The notes under the pieces: generated by a model
The model's input: the letters and a program-made list of their open reading frames with translations, nothing else
Told to the model about the DNA's origin: nothing
Database searches by the model: none
Origin: an uncultured Tateyamaria sp.
GTDB taxonomy: Bacteria > Pseudomonadota > Alphaproteobacteria > Rhodobacterales > Rhodobacteraceae
NCBI GenBank assembly: GCA_947501275.1
Contig: CANMVD010000001.1
Coordinates: 1,797,251-1,861,250, forward strand
Reading direction: 5' to 3'
DNA length: 64,000 bases
Program-made: the position numbers and the translations under genes
Shown: piece after piece, positions 17,106 through 26,600 of the stretch
Position numbering within the stretch: position 1 is the first letter of the stretch
Layout: every line of letters begins with the position of its first letter

Positions 17106-18517
17106 GACAGTCCCTCCGGCATTGCCAGCGTGACTTTGGGATCTGGTGGCAGCGTCCCGCCCTCGAGGATGTTCTCGCCAATGATGTGGCAGTAAGGCGC
17201 GACGTTCTGCTGGCTGAGGGTCTCAAACAGAAAGAAGCCAATGCCCTTGATATGGGCGAGGCCAATCTCGCGCGGCAGCGCCATCAGCTCGGCGGGGCTC
17301 ATGATCTTCTGTTTCGTGAGGCTGAGATTGGTATTGGTCTTCAGCGGATCGCCGTCATTGCTGAGCGCGGTCGCAACAGCATGTTCTTCGCCCATGGCGT
17401 CCGAGATGCGACGCGCCTCTTCGAACGAGGAGAAGCCAAACCAGTGCTTCACCACCGCATTTTCTTCAATGGTTTCGGTCTCGTGTTTGCCAAATCGCCG
17501 AATGATCTCGGAACGCGACTGGGCGATCATATGAATCTCCGCGCCAAATGCGCGCAGGGTCGTTAGTTGTTCGACCAGAGATTTAAGCGGGGTATTGGTG
17601 AACTCATCGCAAATCGCCCGCAAGACGCCCGCACCTTGGTAGAGGGCGGTGCAGAACCCCATGATATGCAAAGCGTAATAATTGCCGAGACGATTGATAT
17701 ATTCCTGCGGCCCGACGAGGAAGATGACGTAGCCTTCGCGGATCAGATCAGCGTGAGAAAGCTCTGCCTCATTGCCCACTTCATGCAGGCGTGTGCCGGG
17801 GCTGAACAGTTTGACCGCCCGCTGTGCCTCTTTGAGGTGCTGCGGCCAATGTTCGTGTCCTGCCATCTCAAGCAGGTTATTGGCCATCGATTTGATCAGT
17901 GGGTCGCCTTCTTCGGCCTCAATCTCTGCATAGCTGCGCAGAAGATCGGGATCATTGAGTATGAGCGATGTGGCACCGGGCGTCGCGGTGTCAGGATTGC
18001 GTTTGAGCAGAACGTTTTGCGGGAATTCAAGAAAGTCGCAGGGAGAGTCCCGCCAGTATTTATTCTTGGCATCCCCATCAGGCGGATCGGGGATCAAGGT
18101 CTTGTTGATCGTCTCCGTCACAAAGTGGACGTCACGCGGATCGCGTCTGTAGGTCTCCACCATTGGACTGAAGGGGTTTGGCGAGACGCGATACGCGGCA
18201 AGCTCCGGACAACAGTTCATGTCGTCGATCACGGCGACTTTCCGGCCCATATCGGCCGCCATCTTCACTGCCTGAATGGCCATCTCACCGTTCTTGCTGT
18301 CGAGACAAAGTACAGCCTCGGTTGGCGATGATGACAGAAACGAGAAGAGCCATGGCATTGCACCACGGGTGGTTTTGCCGCCGCCGTTGGCTGAGAGCAG
18401 CAAACTATGACCGGGCGGAGCAAGGATGGGCTGTTTGCCTTCGCGGGTTAGCCCAATCAGACGACGGCCTTCAGGCGCAACAGGTCCTGGCACCTTTTGT
18501 TTGGCCCACCGCATCAT
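17102..18517 (-). CDS. TraD/VirD4-type coupling protein ATPase (soluble part)
   Basis: The 471-residue P-loop ATPase belongs to the type IV coupling protein group that links the relaxosome to the secretion channel. Walker A is LSANGGGKTTRGA at about residue 43. A Walker B-like LRAICDEFTNTP follows, and the AQSRSEI segment is the usual sensor region. It lacks the N-terminal transmembrane helices of standard VirD4/TraG proteins. The gene just upstream (18514-18819) encodes two such helices and overlaps it by four bases, which suggests a split coupling protein. The start MMRW at 18517 is set by that overlap. Confidence 0.82.
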   Translation of the reverse strand: MMRWAKQKVPGPVAPEGRRLIGLTREGKQPILAPPGHSLLLSANGGGKTTRGAMPWLFSFLSSSPTEAVLCLDSKNGEMAIQAVKMAADMGRKVAVIDDMNCCPELAAYRVSPNPFSPMVETYRRDPRDVHFVTETINKTLIPDPPDGDAKNKYWRDSPCDFLEFPQNVLLKRNPDTATPGATSLILNDPDLLRSYAEIEAEEGDPLIKSMANNLLEMAGHEHWPQHLKEAQRAVKLFSPGTRLHEVGNEAELSHADLIREGYVIFLVGPQEYINRLGNYYALHIMGFCTALYQGAGVLRAICDEFTNTPLKSLVEQLTTLRAFGAEIHMIAQSRSEIIRRFGKHETETIEENAVVKHWFGFSSFEEARRISDAMGEEHAVATALSNDGDPLKTNTNLSLTKQKIMSPAELMALPREIGLAHIKGIGFFLFETLSQQNVAPYCHIIGENILEGGTLPPDPKVTLAMPEGLS

Positions 18518-18819
18518 CGCGTCAGGCCTTTCGCATCGAGGTCAGTCTCGCTCGCCATTGGATCCGCTTTGGGATCTTTGCCCTTAGCTTTGAAGCGGCC
18601 CCAAGTCAGCGATTTTGTGATGGTGCGGATCAGCTGGTAGGTGGCTGCACAGAACAGCGCGACGCCACCAATGGCAAAGATCGCTCCGTAAGCGCCGAAG
18701 AGATCAAAGCCCGGCACGGCCATGCGCCAAAAGAGCCAGCCTGCACCAAGCGCCACCATGGCTTTGATGAAGGCACCGTTGACCTTTCCAATGGTTTTCC
18801 AAGAGGGTTTATCTGACAT
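18514..18819 (-). CDS. Two-helix membrane protein, likely membrane partner of the coupling ATPase
   Basis: This 101-residue protein has two hydrophobic helices (about residues 14-33 and 38-60). A basic cytoplasmic tail rich in Lys and Asp follows. The ATG at 18819 (MSDKPSWK) with GGAGA upstream is chosen over the longer open frame to 18951. It overlaps the ATPase gene by four bases. The layout matches the membrane anchor of VirD4-like proteins encoded as a separate polypeptide; this is inference. Confidence 0.65.
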   Translation of the reverse strand: MSDKPSWKTIGKVNGAFIKAMVALGAGWLFWRMAVPGFDLFGAYGAIFAIGGVALFCAATYQLIRTITKSLTWGRFKAKGKDPKADPMASETDLDAKGLTR

Positions 18820-18896
18820 GCATGTTCTCCGTTGTCCTGCGCTTACGGCGCAGGATAGTTGGCGCACCCCGCCCGATCGGGCGAGGCGCGGGCGGA

Positions 18897-19460
18897 TTAG
18901 GTTGGCGCAGATGAGGTGCGGGTTGTGCCGATATCGCGCTGCCAACCCCAATCAGTGAGCGCACGGGTGAACCACGTCGGATGCGTTCCAGATCCATGAT
19001 GCCAGCGACGTGCATAGGGGCGCATGTCAGCGTGCAGCATATTGGGCGACCGGCTGTAGGACCCGAAGCTCGTGAAGCCCTCGGCCAGCAGGTGCCACAT
19101 CAATGCGTATCGCTGTTGGCTCGACAGGCCCGCCAGATTGATATCAACCGCATCGCCGACGACGTGACGGCTGTACTTGGCCCCGCCAACGCGGCGGTTG
19201 TGCGCGGGGTCGCGGTAGCCGGAAGTGATCGTGATCGGATGGCCAACTGCTTCACGGACGCGGTCGAGTGCCGCCACCATCGCCTTGCTCACATGCAGCA
19301 TGCCATTGCCTTTGGAGGCGAACTCATGGGGCGTGAAGAATTCCGCTGTCCAACCGGTGATGTGATCGGGATCGCCGCTGAAGAAGCCGCTATCGGCGTT
19401 GATGGCAGTGGCTAAGGCAGCGCTCGCAACACTGCTCAATAAAAAGTCGCGTCTCCGCAT
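18897..19460 (-). CDS. Tat-exported M15-family (DUF882-like) peptidase
   Basis: The 187-residue protein opens with RRRDFL followed by a short hydrophobic stretch, a twin-arginine signal. The peptidase M15_3 domain follows. ITSGYRDPAHN is the family entry motif. SRHVVGDAVDI provides the zinc His and Asp, and LHADMR the second His. Such enzymes cut peptidoglycan peptides. Placed in a transfer operon, it probably opens the wall for the conjugation machinery. It lies 77 bp upstream of the membrane partner gene. Confidence 0.85.
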   Translation of the reverse strand: MRRRDFLLSSVASAALATAINADSGFFSGDPDHITGWTAEFFTPHEFASKGNGMLHVSKAMVAALDRVREAVGHPITITSGYRDPAHNRRVGGAKYSRHVVGDAVDINLAGLSSQQRYALMWHLLAEGFTSFGSYSRSPNMLHADMRPYARRWHHGSGTHPTWFTRALTDWGWQRDIGTTRTSSAPT

Positions 19461-19594
19461 ATCTGGTCCTCAATTGGCAGGACGGAATGTCCTGACTTGG
19501 ACCAAGCGTGATGCGGATCACTGTCGCGTGTGGGCCGATGCCGGGCTTTCAGTGGGCGCTTTCTGGGCGGCTAAGGCTCACGCCCAGATACAAA

Positions 19595-19623
19595 AAGAGC
19601 GCCGCAATTGGCGCTCTTCGTGA
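19595..19623 (-). terminator. Rho-independent terminator after the 376-residue gene
   Basis: A perfect 9-bp stem, AAGAGCGCC (19595-19603) with GGCGCTCTT (19610-19618), has a 6-nt loop. Read on the minus strand it is followed by a run of T residues. It ends transcription coming from 20769 before the M15 peptidase operon. Confidence 0.8.
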
Positions 19624-19638
19624 TCGAAGTGGGGGTGG

Positions 19639-20769
19639 CTAGGTTTCAGGCCACTGGCATGCGACACGTCCCGCATCGAAGTCCGCACGGCTCACACCAG
19701 CTGCATCGAGCGATGTGGGTGATGCACGCTCCCAGATCGGGCTTTGACCTGGAAACTTTTCACCCAGATCGAGCCGCTGCTGTGCACCAGACTTCTGAAC
19801 CGTGAAGTAGCAGTACGCCTTCTCATAGGTATCAGGAAACGCATCAGGCACGTAGACAATGCCTGTGGTGACTTCCACACCCGCTAACGTCGGATGCGGC
19901 GCGCTCGCAAAGAGATTGAACTGATCGACCTCGATACCCTCCATAATCACTGTGGAAGGCGCGGTTTGCACAATGATCTCTGGCACAGGTACACCGACGC
20001 GGATCATCTCCAGTGCGCCTGTTGGTTCGCTGTAAGGCGCGATCTCGAGGGGTGCGCGCACCTGTGCTGCCAGCCTTTCAAAGCACGTTGTCAGATCATC
20101 GCTCCAGGTCACAAGCTTACCTTCACGACGCGCCACATGGGCTGCATAGAAGCCCTGGAGTGCCGCAACCTCATCGTCGCGCAGGTCATCGGTCACTGGG
20201 CACATATGCAGATAAACATTGCGTAATCCGTCCGTGCCTTCCGCGCCGATCCCGTAGGCTGTGTCCGCGATGTTGGCGTCCAAGTGATCGGGCGACGGTA
20301 CAAACAGAACACCGTCTTGATCCATGGCGAGACCCGGCAGCTCAGCAAAGCTCTGTAGCGCACTCCCAACGATCATCACATCCAACGGAATGTTCGGGTC
20401 AATGCGATTGAGCGCGATGTGACGCAGCACACCCAACGTGTCCGTTTCGGATGAACCATGCTGTGAACCACTGAAGAAGGCCGCGATGCGGGCATTTTCG
20501 CGCGCGAAGGTCTTGGCGCGTCTCTTTGGGCTTTCAAAGCGCGGCTCATCAGGTACCGCAATCATCGCAATCTGTCCCACCTCAGTCGCATCAAAGACGC
20601 CAAGGCGATCACCTGGACCGATTTGGCGCAGAAAGAACTGCCAGTTCTCATCTTTGAGGGTGCCGCCGTCTTCGGGCAGGGCGGTAGGGGCGGCAATCGC
20701 CCAATTCCCCGCAGAAGCGGGCATGGCAAGTGTAGCAGCAAAGGCTGCTGTGAAGAGATGCTTATACAT
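19639..20769 (-). CDS. Exported hypothetical protein of the mobile element
   Basis: The 376-residue protein has a clear signal peptide (MYKHLFTAAFAATLAMPASA). The mature part is soluble, with a stretch resembling an alpha/beta von Willebrand-type fold (PLDVMIVGSALQSFAE), but no complete metal-binding site is visible. Four cysteines are spread over the C-terminal half. It overlaps the preceding gene by eight bases and is followed by a strong terminator. The role in the envelope or transfer machinery is unknown. Confidence 0.7.
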   Translation of the reverse strand: MYKHLFTAAFAATLAMPASAGNWAIAAPTALPEDGGTLKDENWQFFLRQIGPGDRLGVFDATEVGQIAMIAVPDEPRFESPKRRAKTFARENARIAAFFSGSQHGSSETDTLGVLRHIALNRIDPNIPLDVMIVGSALQSFAELPGLAMDQDGVLFVPSPDHLDANIADTAYGIGAEGTDGLRNVYLHMCPVTDDLRDDEVAALQGFYAAHVARREGKLVTWSDDLTTCFERLAAQVRAPLEIAPYSEPTGALEMIRVGVPVPEIIVQTAPSTVIMEGIEVDQFNLFASAPHPTLAGVEVTTGIVYVPDAFPDTYEKAYCYFTVQKSGAQQRLDLGEKFPGQSPIWERASPTSLDAAGVSRADFDAGRVACQWPET

Positions 20770-21769
20770 CCTTGTCTCCTCTATGTGATGCTGTGATGGC
20801 CGCGCGCAGCTCGGCCAGAGCCTGTGCGCTGTCGCCCGCAGATTTGGCCTCCAGCAGTTTTTGGGCGACTTCAGAGGTCAGGACGGCGTGATCCTGATAG
20901 GCTGACTGTGCGGAGCCATAAGTGTCCGACGCTGCAGCGACGATGTCGCGCTGAACCGCCAGTGCGATATTGGTCTCGGTTTCCTGCACAATGGCTTCAG
21001 TCAGCACGACATCCGCTTCATTGCGCTTGGAGACCCGTTTGGCCCCAAACGTCAGCAGATGCATGGACGCCGCATAGGCCGATGCGGCTCCGAGCACTTC
21101 AAGGGCAATATGGTAGCCATAGAAGTTGGCGAGGGACTGAGCCTCTGCAGCGGCTTCCGGGTTGGTCAAGACATCCACAAGGAAGGTTGGACCAAAATTG
21201 AAAGCGTAGGCACCAAAGGCGGCAAGTGTGCTGCCGTAAATCGAGAGATCAAAACGACGCTTTGCGCCATCCGTTTTGAGACCCTCGCGCAGACCGTGAG
21301 CCGCCAGAACGGCACCAAATGGCGCAAAACCGTAGGCAAGCGCCCAAGCAGGCTCCTCGAGCACTTTGTCAATGAGCAAGCTCTCGGTGACACCTGCACC
21401 AATGATGATTGGCAGAGGTGTGAGCAACCCGACACCCAGAATGCCAACAAAACACCCCGCGACCCGATAGGCCCAATGCGGCTTGGCAACATATTCGTTG
21501 CTCACCACCACTTCCAAAGTGTCGGTTGCCCGCTGCTCGGCGTGAAGATGCGCCAATTTACGGTCACTAGCCTTCGCGGCCTTCGCGAGCGACGCTGCCA
21601 AGAATTTCGATTTGGTCTTGGGGTTCTCCGCGCGGAATTCGCGGGCAGCGGTCTCGAGGGTGCGTTTCTGGTCTGCTTCGACAAACCCTGCGGCGGCCCA
21701 GGCGCCATCGCGCTCAGGTCGCAGCAGAGAGTCTCGCTCTGGTGGTTTGAATGGGGTGTTCTCTGTCAT
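20762..21769 (-). CDS. Polytopic membrane protein of the mobile element
   Basis: The 335-residue protein has a charged cytoplasmic N-terminal region of about 105 residues. About four to five hydrophobic helices follow (first at VAGCFVGILGVGLLTPLPII), then a helical C-terminal tail. It is not recognised as a known family. It overlaps the exported-protein gene downstream by eight bases, so the two are probably coexpressed and may form an envelope complex. Confidence 0.7.
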   Translation of the reverse strand: MTENTPFKPPERDSLLRPERDGAWAAAGFVEADQKRTLETAAREFRAENPKTKSKFLAASLAKAAKASDRKLAHLHAEQRATDTLEVVVSNEYVAKPHWAYRVAGCFVGILGVGLLTPLPIIIGAGVTESLLIDKVLEEPAWALAYGFAPFGAVLAAHGLREGLKTDGAKRRFDLSIYGSTLAAFGAYAFNFGPTFLVDVLTNPEAAAEAQSLANFYGYHIALEVLGAASAYAASMHLLTFGAKRVSKRNEADVVLTEAIVQETETNIALAVQRDIVAAASDTYGSAQSAYQDHAVLTSEVAQKLLEAKSAGDSAQALAELRAAITASHRGDKDV

Positions 21770-21880
21770 TTCTAACAGTCCTTTAGCTATTCGCGCACAA
21801 TCAGCGCTCTTTGCGAGTAGGGCGGATGTGATGACGGCGCGGGCTTACAGCGGGCGTGCTTTGGGCGGATTGTGGGACGA

Positions 21881-22222
21881 TCAGGATTTGGCAGTTGGAC
21901 AGGCCAAAAGAACCAAAGCGACAACTATAAATGTTAGCGCTATTATTTTCATTGTGGAGAGGCCCTCGTCATAGAACGCGTAGCCAATGAGCTGAATTGA
22001 CAGGATGCCACCGGCACTCATGACAGCACTTGCAATGCTGAGATCAACACCCCGGCCAGACGCCCAGACAAAACCTGCTGCAGAGGCACTCCACAGTGAA
22101 GCTCCAACGATAGCTACTGGAATGGAGCCGTTATCAGACGCCCATCTGATGAGAACCGTGCCAACAACCGAGATCAAGGTTGCACAGAAAAGCGCAAAGA
22201 TAGGTTTCCACAGGTCGGGCAT
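21881..22222 (-). CDS. Small four-helix membrane transporter-like protein (SMR/EamA-like)
   Basis: The 113-residue protein consists almost entirely of four hydrophobic helices, with the length and spacing of small multidrug resistance or half-EamA proteins (IALTFIVVALVLLACPT at the end). No signature Glu in helix 1 is obvious, so drug export is not claimed. It sits alone between element genes and may be cargo. GAAAGA precedes the ATG. Confidence 0.65.
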   Translation of the reverse strand: MPDLWKPIFALFCATLISVVGTVLIRWASDNGSIPVAIVGASLWSASAAGFVWASGRGVDLSIASAVMSAGGILSIQLIGYAFYDEGLSTMKIIALTFIVVALVLLACPTAKS

Positions 22223-22308
22223 GACGATGGTCTTTCAGAAGAATTTGCCCGCATCGAAACATGAAACGGGCAAATCAATGGGCCAAATTCGAGCGGCTTG
22301 CGGGCGCG

Positions 22309-22806
22309 CTAAGCTGCCGTGTCTTGGTTGCCCGACTTGAACAAGCGCCGCCGATTTATCTCCAAAGCGAAGTCAATGAACATAAGGCGCGGGGCGAGGT
22401 ACTCCGGTTGAGTTGTCTCCGGAGGTGTTTCTGCGAAACGCATGAATTTGTTCATGGTACCGCGTTTACATTTGCCAAAGAGGTCTTCGACCTCGATGGT
22501 AATCTCATGCCAAGGACGCGCTTCCCAAATTTCCACATGCCAGCGTTTTAAGGTTTCCGAAGACTGTAGTACTTCTGGATCCCACAGATCCAGCGGCCGA
22601 AGATAATCGGTGTCCAACAGATTTGTCTTTTTGTTAAACAACCCACCAACATGGTATGATTGAAGTTCAGCCATGATCCATTTGAAGGTCATGCCGCCTG
22701 AACGGCCAAGGTCGCGCAATGCAAAGGCTGCTTGATGGACATTCTCTTCTAACAGAAGATCGCTAGTAGGTTTGGCGAATAAGTCGCCACTGTACACAGG
22801 TGCCAT
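22309..22806 (-). CDS. Hypothetical protein, possibly mobile-element cargo
   Basis: The 165-residue soluble protein has a good AAAGGAG site before its ATG at 22806. It is rich in Trp and acidic residues, with no recognised domain. The region upstream (22807-23065) is shared with the divergent MORN-like gene and contains two perfect dyads, so both genes may be regulated together. Confidence 0.65.
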   Translation of the reverse strand: MAPVYSGDLFAKPTSDLLLEENVHQAAFALRDLGRSGGMTFKWIMAELQSYHVGGLFNKKTNLLDTDYLRPLDLWDPEVLQSSETLKRWHVEIWEARPWHEITIEVEDLFGKCKRGTMNKFMRFAETPPETTQPEYLAPRLMFIDFALEINRRRLFKSGNQDTAA

Positions 22807-23065
22807 TACGAGCTCCTTTTGTGCAGAGTGCTCCTGGGAGAACCCTTATCAAACGATGACTGACCGGTCAGAATGAGAGATCGATTGCAGCCGATCCCGG
22901 GAGCTAAGCCCTAAGAACCCGCCCTTGCTTCAGAGATGCCGTGGTGCTGCTGGCAGTCACAGACACAATCGACTGGCAATCGCCAGCAGATTGCCAGTTC
23001 AGCTTTACCAATTGATAATTAACAATAATATTGACAGGGAGTGGTCAAGTTTGGTCTACTAAGGA
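22807..23065. promoter_or_regulatory. Divergent control region with two perfect inverted repeats
   Basis: CTGACCGGTCAG at 22860-22871 is a 12-bp perfect palindrome near the start of the minus-strand gene. ACTGGCAATC (22972-22981) pairs with GATTGCCAGT (22989-22998) around a 7-nt loop. An AT-rich stretch with TTGATAA and TAATATT follows before the plus-strand gene. The palindrome looks like a repressor site. The second repeat may be an operator or a hairpin. Confidence 0.45.
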
Positions 23066-23575
23066 GTGAGCAAAAACAGAACCAAGCGATACTTGGTCGA
23101 ACTGGATACCAACGAGCGAACAGGTGAAGTCGTGCGCGAAATGTGGTTCGACAGCGAAACAGGCAAGCTCGACCGTCCAAACGGCCCGGCAATAACTGAG
23201 CATTTCGAAACAGATGGCCGCTCGCGCCGGGGAGAGACTTATTATATGCAGGGCGTTGTCATGCGGTCCGAAGATCTGCCTAGCACTGTTGTGGTCGACG
23301 TGAAGACCGGGGTCCAAGTCTTCCAAGAATGGTCTGCTAAGGACGGCTCGGTAAGCCGGTCAGGAGGAAAGCCGGCGATCCTGACAAAAGATCTTGAGAC
23401 TGGGGTCATTATCAAGGAACAATACTGGGAAAATGGAAAACCACATCGGATGGATGGACCGGCGGATATTGAGCGGGACCGATCTACTGGCGAGGTTACG
23501 AACGTGCGCTTCTTCATACGAGGAAAAGAAACTGCTGCCTCAGGCCCACATAAAAACGACGCCCCTCAGCCATAG
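23066..23575 (+). CDS. Small protein with MORN/YwqK-like W-x-N-G-x-x-H-R-x-D-G-P-A repeats
   Basis: The 169-residue soluble protein contains repeats such as WENGKPHRMDGPADIE and KLDRPNGPAITEHFE, plus YLVELDTNERTG-type strands. This is the beta-hairpin repeat seen in phage proteins and in YwqK-type antitoxins. The GTG at 23066 is the earliest possible start because a stop lies just before it, but an AAGGA run ends directly against it, so the true start is unclear. It lies 51 bp before the STAND gene on the same strand. A partner or antitoxin role is possible and unproven. Confidence 0.65.
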   Translation: MSKNRTKRYLVELDTNERTGEVVREMWFDSETGKLDRPNGPAITEHFETDGRSRRGETYYMQGVVMRSEDLPSTVVVDVKTGVQVFQEWSAKDGSVSRSGGKPAILTKDLETGVIIKEQYWENGKPHRMDGPADIERDRSTGEVTNVRFFIRGKETAASGPHKNDAPQP

Positions 23576-23626
23576 GCTAGCAGCTTGATTTCCAGGTCTC
23601 CTCGCGAAGCACCGGGCAAGCGCGAT

Positions 23627-26600
23627 ATGGAGCGATTTCGTGCGCTTGTAGACAAAGAACTCAAAGACGGTTTCAATGTCGGATACGAAGTTGCTGAAGC
23701 TTTCAAACTCTACAGACGAAAGACGCGTCAGACTTCTCCTCCAAAACGCGATGGACTTATTGCGTATGTCATAGAATGGACTGGCGAAACGTTTGGAAAA
23801 GACATTGAATCTGACCTCAAACGGCTGAAAGACAACACGGGAGTAGCAGCTGATCGAGCATGGGCAATCTTCTATGCCATGCGTTTCTTCTCAGATCCAA
23901 TCGTAAATGACGAAGACACTGATACACTCTCTGAATCTGAGCTTTTCACCGAAACGCTCGAAAGGAAACTCATTAGGCCAGTATTTCGCGATGGTAAGAA
24001 GCGAGAAAGGTGTTACCGCGAAATTGATGGCAGCAAGAGCCTAACACACCCAGAAAGACTTAGGGCCAAGGACGATAAAGTTGAATTCGAGGCGTCGGGC
24101 CGTCTCCCCCCTCGGTACTTTCGGCCTAACTTTGATGACAGCTATCAGACGGGCCGCCAGGAGTTTTTGGGCGTTAGAGAGGAGCTTCTACGCCCACGCC
24201 AGACCACCATAGCTCTCGTGGTAGCAATTGCAGGCCCAGGCGGTTATGGTAAGACGGCCATCGCTGAAGAACTTGCTACCGATGAAAAAATACAGGCAGC
24301 CTTCCCTGGTGGAATATATTGGCTACAACACGGGCTGCATTTTGGTGCAGACGAAAAGCGCGTCAAGAGCTACATTTCTACAAACGAAACTGTCAAAGCC
24401 ATGCTATCGGCCCAGTACGCCGATCTCGACCTACGCGACAGGAACTTCGGCACACCGGAATTGCTCTTCGATGCGATGCCTGATGATCGTTTTTTGATCA
24501 TTGCCGATGATGTTTGGATCGCTCGTCAATGTGACTTCATCGAACACCTGCCTGAACGAGCATCGGTGCTGATCTCGACGAGAGCTGTAGACATCGCGAA
24601 GAAGGCGAACTGCCTTTTCAGAGTTGAGGAACTGAGCGAGGATGCATCCTTGGAGCTCCTTACCTATGGTATGGGAGAACTAAGCAATCAACAGCGTCAT
24701 ACGCTTCGACTTCTGCGAGATCGCTTCCGCGGATGGCCCCTACTATTGAAGCTTGCGAATGGCCACTTCCGTTGGCTCCAGGATGAGGGCGGCAGTGTTG
24801 ACGATGCAATCGCTGAGTACCGGTCGTTCTTCAAGCGCGGCAATATTGCGGGCTGGGACGTGCGAGAGCCAGGCGTTGGCGACAACACTTTCGCGCGTCG
24901 CGAGCTTGCCCGGCTGTGTATTGAGACGGGCCTGACGGCTATCCTACACACCGACGTCGAGCGCAGACTGTTTACGGCGCTGGCAGTCTTCTCGGATAAA
25001 ACGGACATCTCCCTAAACATCATCGAACAGTTCTGGGACGAGCTACAGTGTGACGAAAAGCCGAACGATCAGGTCCCGCCGTCTGCGCTTTGGCGTCGAG
25101 CACAGAACTACAACCTCTTTAGACAATATAGTCAGAATAACCGCAACCTTCGTCTGCATGACGAGATGCTTGCACATTTGAGGGGATCAATTGACAAGGA
25201 AGATTTGCGGCAGCTAAACGCTAAATTGGTTCGAGCATTCTTTCGCATGTGCGGCGGTCGGTGGCACAAACTACCAGAAGAAGAACTTTATCCTTGGAGA
25301 TTTCTACTTTGGCACATCCGAAATGGTGGAAACCAGGAAGAAGCTGACAGACTCAGCCTCGACGTAGACTGGCTTTGGAAATGTCTCTCGCTTTTAGGAT
25401 CGTCAGGGTTGCAGGAATCGCTTCGAGCGGAAAGGCTTAGTGAGGAAGTTGAAAAAGTAATTCAGGTTATTGCCTTGGCTGGTGGCTTGCTTGATGCTGA
25501 ACCGGTCGGTTTATTGCACGAGTTGTACGGTCGGCTGGTTCACCATCAAAGCGTGCACCTCCAGAGGCTAGCGAATTCTGCACTATCCCATGAGCAGTGC
25601 TGGCCTCGCCCAAGACGCCCGCATTTAAAACCGCTTGGCGCTGAACTTGCTAGGTTCGAAGGACACAAAGCAGCAGTTAATCATGCGGTATTTGACAATA
25701 CCGAGAAGCATGTTTTGACCGCATCTGACGATCACACTGCTTGCCGATGGCGTACCCATGAGGGCATACTGGCAAATCGATTTGTCGGCCATAGAGACGC
25801 GGTCCTGTCCATTTCTAGCAACGAAGCAGGAAATCGTATCGCGACCGCTTCTGCGGACCTTACGGCAAGGATTTGGTGCGCAAACACCGAAGAGCAGATA
25901 CAATGCCTTGAGGGTCACAGTGCACCTGTAACGGGTGCGATTCTGGACGAATTGGGAAGGAAAGCCCTGACAACGTCTGAAGACTACACCACCCGCCTTT
26001 GGTGCGTTGAAAGCGGCGATGAAGTACTTAGTGTTGCGGGGAAGTGCACATCCTTGTCTGCAGATGTGTTCTCAAAACATTCGCTTCGATTTGCAACGGT
26101 TTATGGGGATACAGCATTCGTCTGGTCGCTCGACTCCTCGGAAGTGATAGAACTAAAGGGACACGAAGATCAGGTTGAATCCGCAGTACTCAGCCATGAT
26201 GGAGAATTTGTACTTACTTCGTCTTGGGACGGAACAGCCAGAACATGGTCAGCGCGTACTGGAATGGAATTGGTTCGTACTAAGAGTAAGCCAACGGGCA
26301 TGACGCTGGACTTGACTTGCGCTTTGTTTGCGCCGGGCCAGTGGAAGATTTTGACGTCTTCAATAAGTCACGCTAACGAATTTTGGTCTTTGGCTGACAA
26401 CAAAAGACTGTCAGGAGATGATGGTGTGATCGTTGCTTCACACGGTAGCTTGTTATTCGACAAGAATTGCGAATACGCTTTAACTGTTCTAAACAGATCA
26501 TCTTTGTATTTGCACGATTTGCGTCACGGGCGATTTCGCAAGTGTGTTGGGCGTCATAGTCGGCCTATAAACAGCGTTACGTTTGATCAATCTGGCGAGA

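Noticed and set aside
17567..18331. Plus-strand frame of 254 codons inside the coupling ATPase gene
   Set aside because: It is antisense to a gene with clear P-loop motifs and lacks any recognised motif or ribosome-binding site.
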